Below are positions 16,035-23,696 of a DNA stretch of 47,441 nucleotides, piece by piece (position 1 is the first letter of the stretch; each line of letters opens with the position of its first letter). The position numbers were made by a program, and so were the translations under genes. The notes under the pieces are model-generated. The model ran no database searches. It was not told the origin of the DNA and worked only from the letters and a program-made list of their open reading frames with translations. This DNA is from Actinomyces oris (GTDB lineage: Bacteria > Actinomycetota > Actinomycetes > Actinomycetales > Actinomycetaceae), in contig NZ_MSKL01000004.1 of the NCBI RefSeq assembly GCF_001937665.1, positions 22,687 to 70,127 of the forward strand, given 5' to 3'.

Positions 16035-18136
16035 CCAACAGCCTGGTCGACTGGTTCAACACCCTGCCAACCGCGCTCCTGCTTCTGTCTGCGCTCTTCG
16101 GGGTCGGGTGGCTCGTGCTGCGCGCCGCCGGGATGAGAGGGATCCGCCCCGTGGCGCTGGCCCCGACCATCAGCGCCCTCATCCTGACGGCCGACGGGCT
16201 CTTCCAGGCCGCCGTCGGCAAGCCCTGGGGCTGGATCCCCGTCATGGTGACGACTGCGATCCTGGCTCTTGTCGCCTCCACGACGAAGCGTCTCATCGAC
16301 CGCTGGGACCCGGGGATCCTCCTCATGCCCGAGGATCAGCGGGAGGGTATGACCATGCGCACCGATGGCGGACGCGCCGAGCGCAGGCTCTTCCTGACGG
16401 TCCTGGTGTTCTGGGCCGTCACCGCACTGCCCGTCATTCTCACGATCCCGCCGAACGCCGTCTCCCAGAGCGGTGACGCCCTCTACCACTACATGCAGGT
16501 CGCCATCATCGAGCGCGAGGACTACGCCTCGATGTTCAACCCGAACGCCGGCATGTTCGGGTTGACGAGCCACGCGGGCTTCTACCCGATCGTGTGGCAC
16601 CAGGTCGCCAGCCTGGGCGCGTGGAGCTGGCGTGAGACGCTCATCGCCAACAACGTCCTGCTGCTGGCCGTGGCGCTGGTGTGGTACCTCGGCCTGGTCT
16701 ACCTGGCGCGTACCGCGCTGCCGAAGGTCCGCCAGGCCCCCTACCTGGCGCTGGCCGCCTCGCTTCTGGCCCCGGTGTTCCCCTGGCGGCTCACCTACGG
16801 TGCCGCGTTGTGGCCCTACTGCATGGCGGTGGCCACCTGCCCGGCCGTCATCGCCATGTCCATCGAGTGCTGGCGCCGAGCCCGCACCCTCCTGGTGGTG
16901 GCCGCCCGCGAGCAGAACACGTCAGAACGGGGCGCACGGGCGCGTGCGGCTATGGCACTGAGCGCCATCATCCCCTTCTTCGTCGGGTCCTGCCTCATCC
17001 ACACCTCGGCGGCTGCGATGCTCCTGTGGCCGCTGTTCGGCATCGTCCTGTGCTACGCGGTGCGCTCGGGGATCAGGAGCTGGCGCGCCGGACGCCGCCC
17101 CCTGGCTGCGGCCTGGTGGATCGGTGCCCTCCTGGCGGTGGTCGTACTCGTCGCCTTCGTCTTCCTGCCCGGTCCTCAGCAGCACCACTTCGGCAGGTAC
17201 ACCGAGCTGGACTGGAGCAACCCCGCCACCAAGCTCCTCATCCCCATCGCCCTGAACTACTTCGGAGGATGGGCCACCGAGTGGATTGAGCTGCCGTTGA
17301 CGGTCCTGAGTCTCCTGGGCGCCGCGATCTGCCTGTGGCGGCGGCGCAACTGGGAGCTGGTGGTGGGCTGGATCCTGAGCATGTCCCTCATCCTGGCCGC
17401 CATCGCCCCGATCCCGGTGCTCTCATCGATCACCGGCCTGTTCTACCGCAACCCGCACCGGCTCAAGGCGATGACCGCCGTCCTGGCCGTACTCCTCGTC
17501 GTCGTCGCCTTGGACGCTCTGCGCACATGGCTGGCCCCGGTGGTCCGTCGGGTCCGCTCCGGCTTCAACGGCGCCTTCGCCCGCGTTGGACTCTCCGACC
17601 CGACGATCTCGGTGGTGAACCGGGTGGTGGCCGCCTGTATCGTCCTCGTCCTGTGCGCGCCGGCCATGGTGGTCGGGAGCCACGCCATCGCCTCCGACGT
17701 GCGTGAGGGCTACCTGCCGGTGCACGGCGACACCCGCTTCATCGCGGACAAGGCCGAGCTCGACATGATCCGCCGGCTGCCCGAGGAGCTGCCGGACAAC
17801 GCCGTCGTCATCGGTGACCCGGTGGCTGGAACGGGATACATTCCCATCCTCACCGGTATGCGCAGCGTGTGGGTCTTCCCCGGCCAGGCGGCCGACGACG
17901 CGGACGGGATCTACTTGCGCGAGCACTTCAAGCAGATCCGCACCGACCCCCACGTGTGCGAGATCCTTCAGCAGCACGGGATCCGCTACTTCTACGCGGA
18001 CAAGGACATCCGCTTCAACAACTCCCAGCTCAGCAAGATCCGGCCCGGGCTGTACGGGGTCGACACCTCCAGCGGGTTCACCCTCATCGACAGCGGTGGC
18101 TCGGCCTCGCTGTGGCGTATCGACATCTGCGGCTGA
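16031..18136 (+). CDS. DUF6541 polytopic membrane protein, possible GT-C or polymerase
   Basis: 701 residues from GTG 16031, which overlaps the previous stop as GTGA; a TTG at 16028 is possible. There are roughly 12-14 hydrophobic segments, with a long extracytoplasmic loop after the third or fourth (QSGDALYHYMQVAIIEREDYAS), and a soluble C-terminal region of about 150 residues ending GSASLWRIDIC. The acidic residue in SGDALYHY after a hydrophobic span is in the place where GT-C enzymes hold their catalytic Asp. DUF6541 proteins have no settled function. A paralogue at 21315-23381 shares the C-terminal RYFY and GSASLWRI motifs. A role as GT-C glycosyltransferase or Wzy-like polymerase is inference only. 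Confidence 0.75.
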   Translation: MTNSLVDWFNTLPTALLLLSALFGVGWLVLRAAGMRGIRPVALAPTISALILTADGLFQAAVGKPWGWIPVMVTTAILALVASTTKRLIDRWDPGILLMPEDQREGMTMRTDGGRAERRLFLTVLVFWAVTALPVILTIPPNAVSQSGDALYHYMQVAIIEREDYASMFNPNAGMFGLTSHAGFYPIVWHQVASLGAWSWRETLIANNVLLLAVALVWYLGLVYLARTALPKVRQAPYLALAASLLAPVFPWRLTYGAALWPYCMAVATCPAVIAMSIECWRRARTLLVVAAREQNTSERGARARAAMALSAIIPFFVGSCLIHTSAAAMLLWPLFGIVLCYAVRSGIRSWRAGRRPLAAAWWIGALLAVVVLVAFVFLPGPQQHHFGRYTELDWSNPATKLLIPIALNYFGGWATEWIELPLTVLSLLGAAICLWRRRNWELVVGWILSMSLILAAIAPIPVLSSITGLFYRNPHRLKAMTAVLAVLLVVVALDALRTWLAPVVRRVRSGFNGAFARVGLSDPTISVVNRVVAACIVLVLCAPAMVVGSHAIASDVREGYLPVHGDTRFIADKAELDMIRRLPEELPDNAVVIGDPVAGTGYIPILTGMRSVWVFPGQAADDADGIYLREHFKQIRTDPHVCEILQQHGIRYFYADKDIRFNNSQLSKIRPGLYGVDTSSGFTLIDSGGSASLWRIDICG

Positions 18137-18166
18137 CGGCCACGGCCGCCTGAGAGCGTCAGCGTC

Positions 18167-19876
18167 TCAGTCTCGGCTCAGGTCTCCCGTGCCGTCCGTG
18201 CCCATGGGTGCGACGGGCTCGGCGCCCCAGGTCCCCTGCAGGAACAGTCGGGTCCACAGGCCCGTCGAGGTGGCCCCCCGAGCCATGCGCATGATCTGCT
18301 CGGTGCGGGGCATGGGGGCATTGAACGCCTCGAAGGCCATGGGATGGTGAAGCATGGTTCTCATGGAGACCGCTCGTGACAGGGCCGTGCGGGTGCCGGT
18401 GACGGTCAGCGCCGCCATGAGCAGGCGCCGCGGCCCTGCGGGGATCCGTGCGGCCGGCGCCTCGAAGAGCTGCGAGGCGGTGCCCGTCGCCTCGGCGTAG
18501 GCCTCCGCCGTGAACTGCGCGTACCAGTCGCGAGTGGCGGTCAGGTCCTCCGAGCCCCGCAGCCAGGTGCGCCAGACCTCGGTGTCGAGCATCGGCAGTG
18601 CCCAGCCGTATCCGAAGGCCTCGTAGGCCTTGAAGGACTCGTTGATGTACTTGGCCTGACGCTCCTGGAGGTTCACCCGCTCCACGAGCTCCTGGATGGA
18701 GCGTCCGCTTCCGGCCAGGTCCTTGCCCCGGCCGATCGGGAAGGAGACCTCCTGGGCGCCCTGCACCACCGCCCGGCGCAGCAGGGGCAGGTGGCGCCAC
18801 GCGCTGCGGTCCCCCTGGAGCAGTGAGTGGTGCCGGGTCACGGTGGTGAGCACGTCGTTGCGTGACGGTCCGCCCTCGAGCAGGTGCTCGTCATGCATGT
18901 TCCCGACGATCGTGTGGCCGGGCAGAAACACCGCGTCGGTGTCGATCAGGGCGCTCCGCCGCATCTGGAGCAGGGCGTACCAGTCCTGGACGTGCGGCAG
19001 GGAGGTCAGGCCCCAGGTGCGCTTCTGGAAGTCGACGCCGTCGGGCCCGGCCCAGGTGCGAGCCATCTCGGTGGGGTCCAGGTCGACCGTGAACCAGTCC
19101 ATCTCGAGCGCCTCGGCCACGCCCCGGGAGATGGCTACCTCGGTGCTGCCCGGCACCCCGTAGGTGAAGGTCACGACGTCACGGGCCCCGTGGCGCTTGA
19201 GCCAGACGGCCAGCAGCCGGGAGTCCAGCCCGCCGGAGAGGGGGACCAGGAGCTGGCGGCCGTCGGTCTCCTGAAGAACGCGCTCGACCGCGGTGTCGAG
19301 CGCGGTGCGGAAGACATCCGCGAACTCCTCAGGGGACGTGATCGGATCAGCGTCGTAACGGTAGGTCTCCCACGAGCGGCTGCTCCAGGTGCCGTCGGAC
19401 CTCAGCTCCACCACCGAGCCCGCAGGAGTGGCGTAGACCTCATGGGCCAGCGTCCGCGTCCCCGGCGTGAAGCCCGCGTGCAGGAAGACCTCGGCGGCCT
19501 GCTCATCGCGGGCCCAGGTGGGGGCGTGTCGACGCAGCTCCTGAGGGTCGTCGCTGATGATCCAGGTGTCACCCGCGCGGGTGAAGAGGAGGTGGTGGGA
19601 ACGGGTGCGATCCGTGGTCAGGCGTACGACGCCGTCGCCCGCCTCGATGAGCGTCCACGCCCCGGTGCGCCGGCCGGGCTGCTCCTGCCGCAGGGACTCC
19701 AGGTCGCCGGGCCCGGGCGGAAGCGGGCGCCACACGTGGCACTGGCCTGACAGAGGCGACGAGGACGCCGGGGACTCGGTACTCGCGGGACCGTGCGTCC
19801 ACGTCGAAGATGTCAAGTGAAGCCGGTATCCGGATGCGGTCGTGTCCGTGCGGTCCGTGTGGTCCAAGTCGTGCAT
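18167..19876 (-). CDS. Asparagine-synthase-like ATP-dependent ligase lacking the glutaminase cysteine
   Basis: 569 residues. The synthetase half is clear: LLVPLSGGLDSRLLAVWL carries the PP-loop SGGLDS at about 214-219, followed by VVTFTYGVPGSTEVAISRGVAEAL. In normal AsnB proteins the N-terminus is MCGI with a catalytic Cys2 for glutamine hydrolysis; here it begins MHDLDHTDRT and the first 170 residues keep only a faint glutaminase-like fold (LTTDRTRSHHLLFTRAGDTWIISDD). Cys-less members such as beta-lactam synthetase adenylate a carboxylate and attack it with another amine. Placed beside the UDP-sugar 6-dehydrogenase, it may amidate a uronic acid, as proposed for Bordetella WbmE. TACCAT at 19888-19883 (minus) lies 6 nt before the ATG, suggesting a leaderless transcript. 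Function is inferred. Confidence 0.8.
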   Translation of the reverse strand: MHDLDHTDRTDTTASGYRLHLTSSTWTHGPASTESPASSSPLSGQCHVWRPLPPGPGDLESLRQEQPGRRTGAWTLIEAGDGVVRLTTDRTRSHHLLFTRAGDTWIISDDPQELRRHAPTWARDEQAAEVFLHAGFTPGTRTLAHEVYATPAGSVVELRSDGTWSSRSWETYRYDADPITSPEEFADVFRTALDTAVERVLQETDGRQLLVPLSGGLDSRLLAVWLKRHGARDVVTFTYGVPGSTEVAISRGVAEALEMDWFTVDLDPTEMARTWAGPDGVDFQKRTWGLTSLPHVQDWYALLQMRRSALIDTDAVFLPGHTIVGNMHDEHLLEGGPSRNDVLTTVTRHHSLLQGDRSAWRHLPLLRRAVVQGAQEVSFPIGRGKDLAGSGRSIQELVERVNLQERQAKYINESFKAYEAFGYGWALPMLDTEVWRTWLRGSEDLTATRDWYAQFTAEAYAEATGTASQLFEAPAARIPAGPRRLLMAALTVTGTRTALSRAVSMRTMLHHPMAFEAFNAPMPRTEQIMRMARGATSTGLWTRLFLQGTWGAEPVAPMGTDGTGDLSRD

Positions 19877-19978
19877 GTGGACATGGTAAGCGCCGTATCA
19901 TACGGAGGGCTGCTACCCGAGCCGCCACCTGAGCATCAATCTGAGTCTCAGCCTGATCCGTCGGAAGGACCAACCCGT
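19877..19978. promoter_or_regulatory. Divergent promoter with 13-nt palindrome over TATCAT
   Basis: CCGTATCATACGG at 19893-19905 is a perfect inverted repeat (6-bp arms, one central base). It contains TATCAT (19896-19901), a -10 candidate for the 6-dehydrogenase gene, and TATGAT on the other strand. On minus, TACCAT at 19888-19883 sits 6 nt before the asparagine-synthase-like ATG. GGAAGGA at 19963-19969 is the ribosome binding site for ATG 19979. The palindrome could be an operator controlling both genes. Confidence 0.5.
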
Positions 19979-21283
19979 ATGCGCATCGCCGTCGTCGCCC
20001 TGGGCAAGATCGGACTGCCTCTGGCTGTCCAGTACGCAGACAAGGGCCACGAGGTCATCGGAGTCGACGTCAACCCCGCCGTTGTCGAGGCCGTCAACGC
20101 CGGGACCGAGCCCTTCCCCGGCGAGGCCCACCTGGCCGAGAAGCTCGCCGCGCTGAGCCCCGCCACCGGCAACGGCGCCCTGCGCGCCACCACCGACTAT
20201 GCCGAGGCCATCCCGGAGGCCGACGCGATCGTCCTGGTCGTGCCGCTCTTCGTCAATGACGCCACCTGGGAGCCGGACTTCGCCTGGATGGACGACGCCA
20301 CCCGCTCCCTGGCCGCCCACCTGACCCCCAACACCCTCATCTCCTACGAGACCACTCTGCCCGTGGGCACCCTGCGGGGCCGCTTCAAGCCCATGATCGA
20401 GGAGATCAGCGGTCTGAAGGAGGGCGCGGACTTCCACCTCGTCTTCAGTCCCGAGCGGGTTCTCACCGGCCGCGTCTTCGCCGACCTGCGCCGCTACCCC
20501 AAGCTCGTGGGCGGCCTGGACGAGGCCGGCACCCAGGCCGGCATCGCCTTCTACGAGTCCGTCCTCGACTTCGACGAGCGCGACGACCTGCCCCGTCCCA
20601 ACGGCGTGTGGGACATGGGCACCGCCGAGGCCGCTGAGATGGCCAAGCTCGCCGAGACCACCTACCGCGACGTCAACATCGGCCTGGCCAACCAGTTCGC
20701 CGTCTACGCGGACAAGGCCGGCTTCGACATCGAGCGCGTCATCGAGGCCTGCAACTCCCAGCCCTACTCCCACATCCACCGCCCCGGCATCGCGGTGGGC
20801 GGGCACTGCATCCCGGTCTACCCGCGCCTGTACCTGTCCACCGACCCCGACGCCTCCGTGGTGCGCACCGCCCGCACCTTCAACGCCACGATGCCCGCCT
20901 ACGTGGTGGGCCGGGCCACCGAGGTGCTCGGTTCGCTCAAGGGGCTGCGCGTCGTCGTGCTGGGAGCCTCCTACCGTGGCAAGGTCAAGGAGACCGCCTT
21001 CTCCGGTGTCTTCCCCACCGTGGAGGCCCTGCGTGAGGCCGGCGCCGAGGTCCTCGTTCACGACCCGATGTACACCGACGAGGAACTGTCCGACTTCGGC
21101 TGGACCCCCTACCACCTGGGGGAGCAGGTCGACGTCGCCATTGTCCAGGCCGACCACCCCGAGTACGCCGAGCTCACCGCCGCCGACCTGCCCGGGCTGC
21201 GCCTCCTGCTGGACGGCCGTCGCGCCACCGATGCCGCCAAGTGGACCGGTGTGCCCCGTCTGACCATCGGCGGAGGCGAGTGA
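19979..21283 (+). CDS. UDP-N-acetylglucosamine 6-dehydrogenase type nucleotide-sugar dehydrogenase (WbpA-like)
   Basis: 434 residues from ATG 19979, selected by GGAAGGA 9 nt upstream; the frame is open further upstream but crosses the promoter. RIAVVALGKIGLPLAVQYADKG is the NAD-binding Rossmann start, YETTLPVGTLRGRF and FSPERVLTGRVFADL are family motifs, LAETTYRDVNIGLANQFA provides the active-site Lys/Asn region, and VGGHCIPVYPRLYL holds the catalytic Cys at about 277. In most WbpA/WecC relatives the motif continues VDP; here it is VYP. The enzyme oxidises C6 of a UDP-HexNAc to the uronic acid in two NAD-dependent steps, the first step toward UDP-diacetamido-uronic acids made by the 5442-8303 and 12089-13171 enzymes. 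Confidence 0.9.
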   Translation: MRIAVVALGKIGLPLAVQYADKGHEVIGVDVNPAVVEAVNAGTEPFPGEAHLAEKLAALSPATGNGALRATTDYAEAIPEADAIVLVVPLFVNDATWEPDFAWMDDATRSLAAHLTPNTLISYETTLPVGTLRGRFKPMIEEISGLKEGADFHLVFSPERVLTGRVFADLRRYPKLVGGLDEAGTQAGIAFYESVLDFDERDDLPRPNGVWDMGTAEAAEMAKLAETTYRDVNIGLANQFAVYADKAGFDIERVIEACNSQPYSHIHRPGIAVGGHCIPVYPRLYLSTDPDASVVRTARTFNATMPAYVVGRATEVLGSLKGLRVVVLGASYRGKVKETAFSGVFPTVEALREAGAEVLVHDPMYTDEELSDFGWTPYHLGEQVDVAIVQADHPEYAELTAADLPGLRLLLDGRRATDAAKWTGVPRLTIGGGE

Positions 21284-21314
21284 CTCCGGAGGCGCACTGA
21301 GGTCGGCAGCAGGA

Positions 21315-23381
21315 ATGACTGCGAGCGTGGCGGCCGGGCCGGCCGGAGACTCCGGCTGGATCCTGGCGGCCGCCACGCTCGTCGTGGCCGGTCTGCTGCT
21401 GATGCCCGGCTGGATCGTGGGGCGCTCGGCGCGCCTGGCGGCACTCCCGTCGCTGGCGGTGGCTCCCGCGCTCAGCTCGGCGATCATCGGAGTGGCGGAG
21501 ATCCTCGCCCACGCCCTTGCACTGCCCTGGCGCCCCTGGGGGTGGGCGGTGATCGCCGCCCTGACGGTCGCCTTGGCACTGATGGCGCATCTGATCGCCG
21601 GCCCACCGCCCGAGCGCGTGCGACGAGCGGCGCCGCTGGGCCGGGCCGAGCGGATGATCCTGGCCGGGGGGCTGATCGTTGCCGTCGTCGTGCCGGCAGG
21701 GGCGATTCTGTCCGTCCTGCCCGGCCCCGCCTACCCCGCACAAACCTTCGACGCCACCTTCCACCTCAACGCGGTGGCGGCCATCCGCGAGGGAGGCAAC
21801 GCCTCAATGCTGGGGGGCCTCTCCGCCCTCTACTCCGGTCGTGCCGTCTACTACCCCACGGTCTGGCACGGGGCTCTGGCACTGGCGCCGGGCGGCCCGG
21901 TCCCGGTCAGCACCGCGGGGGTACTGGCCCTTACCGCGGTGGCCTGGCCGCTGAGCCTGCTGGGGCTGCTCGCCCGGGTCACCGGTCTTGACGCCGCCTG
22001 GGAACCGGGGGCGGACGGAGCCCGCCGGCGGCAACGGACCTGCGCAGTCGCCGCGGTGCTCGCACTCAGTGCCGCGGTGGTGGGTTTCCCGCTGCTTCCA
22101 ATGACGTCCCTGACGGTGTGGCCCTACGCCCTGAGCGTTCTGGGGCTTCCCGGCGTCCTCGTGCTCTACGATCTGCTGCGTCGGGGAACCGGCTCACGGC
22201 GTCTCCTTCTGGTGCTGGTCCTGCTCGCCCTGGCCGCGGCCGGCGGCGTGGTGGCCGCGCACGGCACCGGCCTGTTCAACCTCGTCGTCCTGACCCTGCC
22301 CTTCCTGGCCGACGCCGTCGTCTCCCTGTGGCGTCGCAGCACCACCAGACGGGGCGGTCGAGCCCTCCTTGCAGCGGGGGCGGTCGTGGCCATGCTGGTC
22401 CTGGCCACGGGGACCTGGTTCATGCGCGGCTCCCTGGCCTCCGTCCTGGGCTACCGGCGTCCCGCCGGGGGAGTGGCCGGTGCCGTGGCAACCCTGGGGC
22501 AGGCGATCATCGATCTGCCGATGTACGGGACGGTCCCGGGGGCCACCGTGCCCATCGGCATCGTGATCGGCCTGCTCACCCTGGCAGCGGCATGGTCGGC
22601 GCGATCGCGGCGAGATCAGCGCCCCTGGCTCATCATGTGGCTGCTGTCGCTGCTCCTCCTGGTCCTGGTGGGTGGACCCCAGTGGGCCGGCCGTCAGCTC
22701 GGAGCGCCCTGGTACCTCCAGAAGGCCCGGATCCTTCCGCTCGCCATCCTGCCTGCGTTCGTCCTCCTGGCACAGGCTGGTGCCGGGCGACCCGGACGAC
22801 GACTGTGGGAGGTGCTGCGCCGGACTGCCTCGCGGGTCAGCGGGGTGCGGCCGGAGCGGGCGGCGGCCGCCATGCTGGTAGCGCTCGTGCTCCTGCCGGT
22901 GGCGGCGAGGACGCCCCTGGAGCGCAACCTCGCCGCCTCCGTCTACGACCCGCGGCGCATCCAGTACGGGACCCTGCTGACCAAGGACTCCATCACGCTC
23001 ATCCGGCGCTCGGGGAGCGTACTGCCCGACGACGCGGTCGTCCTCGGGGCGCCATCGAGGGGGGCGGCCCACCTGTGGTCCCTGGGTGGTGTCCACGTCG
23101 TCTACCCGACGCGCGACAAGACTGCACCGGGAACCCCGGGGGCCGCCCTCGCCTCTGCCTGGCCCGCCCTGGGGCAGAAGGGCTCCCAGACCTGCGCACT
23201 CCTCAACCGTCTGGGCGTGCGCTACTTCTACAGCAGCTCGGACGCCACGGCCTCGGGCTCGGAGACAGGTGCCGCCCCCCTGCGCTGGGACGCGCGTTTG
23301 ACCCGGATCCCCAGCGAGGGGCTCGAGCTCGTCGACTCCGAGGGCAGCGCCTCCCTGTGGCGCATCACCGCCTGCGACTGA
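21315..23381 (+). CDS. DUF6541 polytopic membrane protein, paralogue of the one at 16031
   Basis: 688 residues. Many hydrophobic spans start at about residue 16 (WILAAATLVVAGLLLMPGWIVG). An extracytoplasmic loop follows with QTFDATFHLNAVAAIREGGNAS, in the position of QSGDALYHYMQVAIIEREDYAS in the paralogue; both place an Asp before a hydrophobic-aromatic/His stretch, as expected of a GT-C active site. The soluble C-terminus contains LGVRYFYSSSD and ends EGSASLWRITACD, again like the paralogue. It follows the 6-dehydrogenase by 31 nt on the same strand. The two copies flank the asparagine-synthase-like and dehydrogenase genes, so they may handle related sugars. Biochemical role unknown. Confidence 0.75.
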   Translation: MTASVAAGPAGDSGWILAAATLVVAGLLLMPGWIVGRSARLAALPSLAVAPALSSAIIGVAEILAHALALPWRPWGWAVIAALTVALALMAHLIAGPPPERVRRAAPLGRAERMILAGGLIVAVVVPAGAILSVLPGPAYPAQTFDATFHLNAVAAIREGGNASMLGGLSALYSGRAVYYPTVWHGALALAPGGPVPVSTAGVLALTAVAWPLSLLGLLARVTGLDAAWEPGADGARRRQRTCAVAAVLALSAAVVGFPLLPMTSLTVWPYALSVLGLPGVLVLYDLLRRGTGSRRLLLVLVLLALAAAGGVVAAHGTGLFNLVVLTLPFLADAVVSLWRRSTTRRGGRALLAAGAVVAMLVLATGTWFMRGSLASVLGYRRPAGGVAGAVATLGQAIIDLPMYGTVPGATVPIGIVIGLLTLAAAWSARSRRDQRPWLIMWLLSLLLLVLVGGPQWAGRQLGAPWYLQKARILPLAILPAFVLLAQAGAGRPGRRLWEVLRRTASRVSGVRPERAAAAMLVALVLLPVAARTPLERNLAASVYDPRRIQYGTLLTKDSITLIRRSGSVLPDDAVVLGAPSRGAAHLWSLGGVHVVYPTRDKTAPGTPGAALASAWPALGQKGSQTCALLNRLGVRYFYSSSDATASGSETGAAPLRWDARLTRIPSEGLELVDSEGSASLWRITACD

Positions 23382-23401
23382 CGGGCCCAGGCGTTCTGCG
23401 T

Positions 23402-23686
23402 TCAGACCTCGGTGTACTGGACCACTGACGGTGGCTCGGCGCAGAGGTCGACCATCCGGGGCACGAGAGTGGTGAAGTGCGCTGAGGCGTTGTGGGCCTC
23501 GATCGCGGTGTCGTCGCGCCAGGTCTCGAGCACGACGAAAGAGGCGGTATCGTCCCTGGCCACGCACAGGTCGTAGGCGAGATTGCCGTCCTCGGCCCGT
23601 GAGCCCTCCACGAGCTCGCCGGCAAGTGCGCGGAACTCCTCAACGGCGTCGGAACGGACACGGAACGTGGCGATGATACGGATCAC
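23402..23686 (-). CDS. Antibiotic biosynthesis monooxygenase (ABM) domain protein, YgiN-like
   Basis: 94 residues from GTG 23686, preceded by GAGGAGA; the frame extends upstream into the next gene without family similarity. IRIIATFRVRSDAVEEFRALAGELVEGSRAEDGNLAYDL, FVVLETWRDDTAIEAHNASAHF is the ferredoxin-like ABM fold, with the usual Glu-Trp and His-x4-H-type positions. Members act as small dimeric quinol monooxygenases or haem/quinone-handling proteins without a bound cofactor. It follows the DUF6020 gene by 10 nt on the same strand and is the only gene in the window with no obvious link to glycan synthesis. I regard it as a bystander housekeeping gene or a recent insertion. Confidence 0.85.
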   Translation of the reverse strand: MIRIIATFRVRSDAVEEFRALAGELVEGSRAEDGNLAYDLCVARDDTASFVVLETWRDDTAIEAHNASAHFTTLVPRMVDLCAEPPSVVQYTEV

Positions 23687-23696
23687 GGGGTTCTCC

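Noticed and set aside
18167-19876. Ordinary asparagine synthetase AsnB
   Set aside because: The N-terminal MCGI motif and catalytic Cys2 are absent and the context is glycan synthesis.
19913-21487. 524-codon minus-strand open frame opposite the 6-dehydrogenase
   Set aside because: Low-complexity Gly/Val/Asp composition; the dehydrogenase frame has all catalytic motifs.
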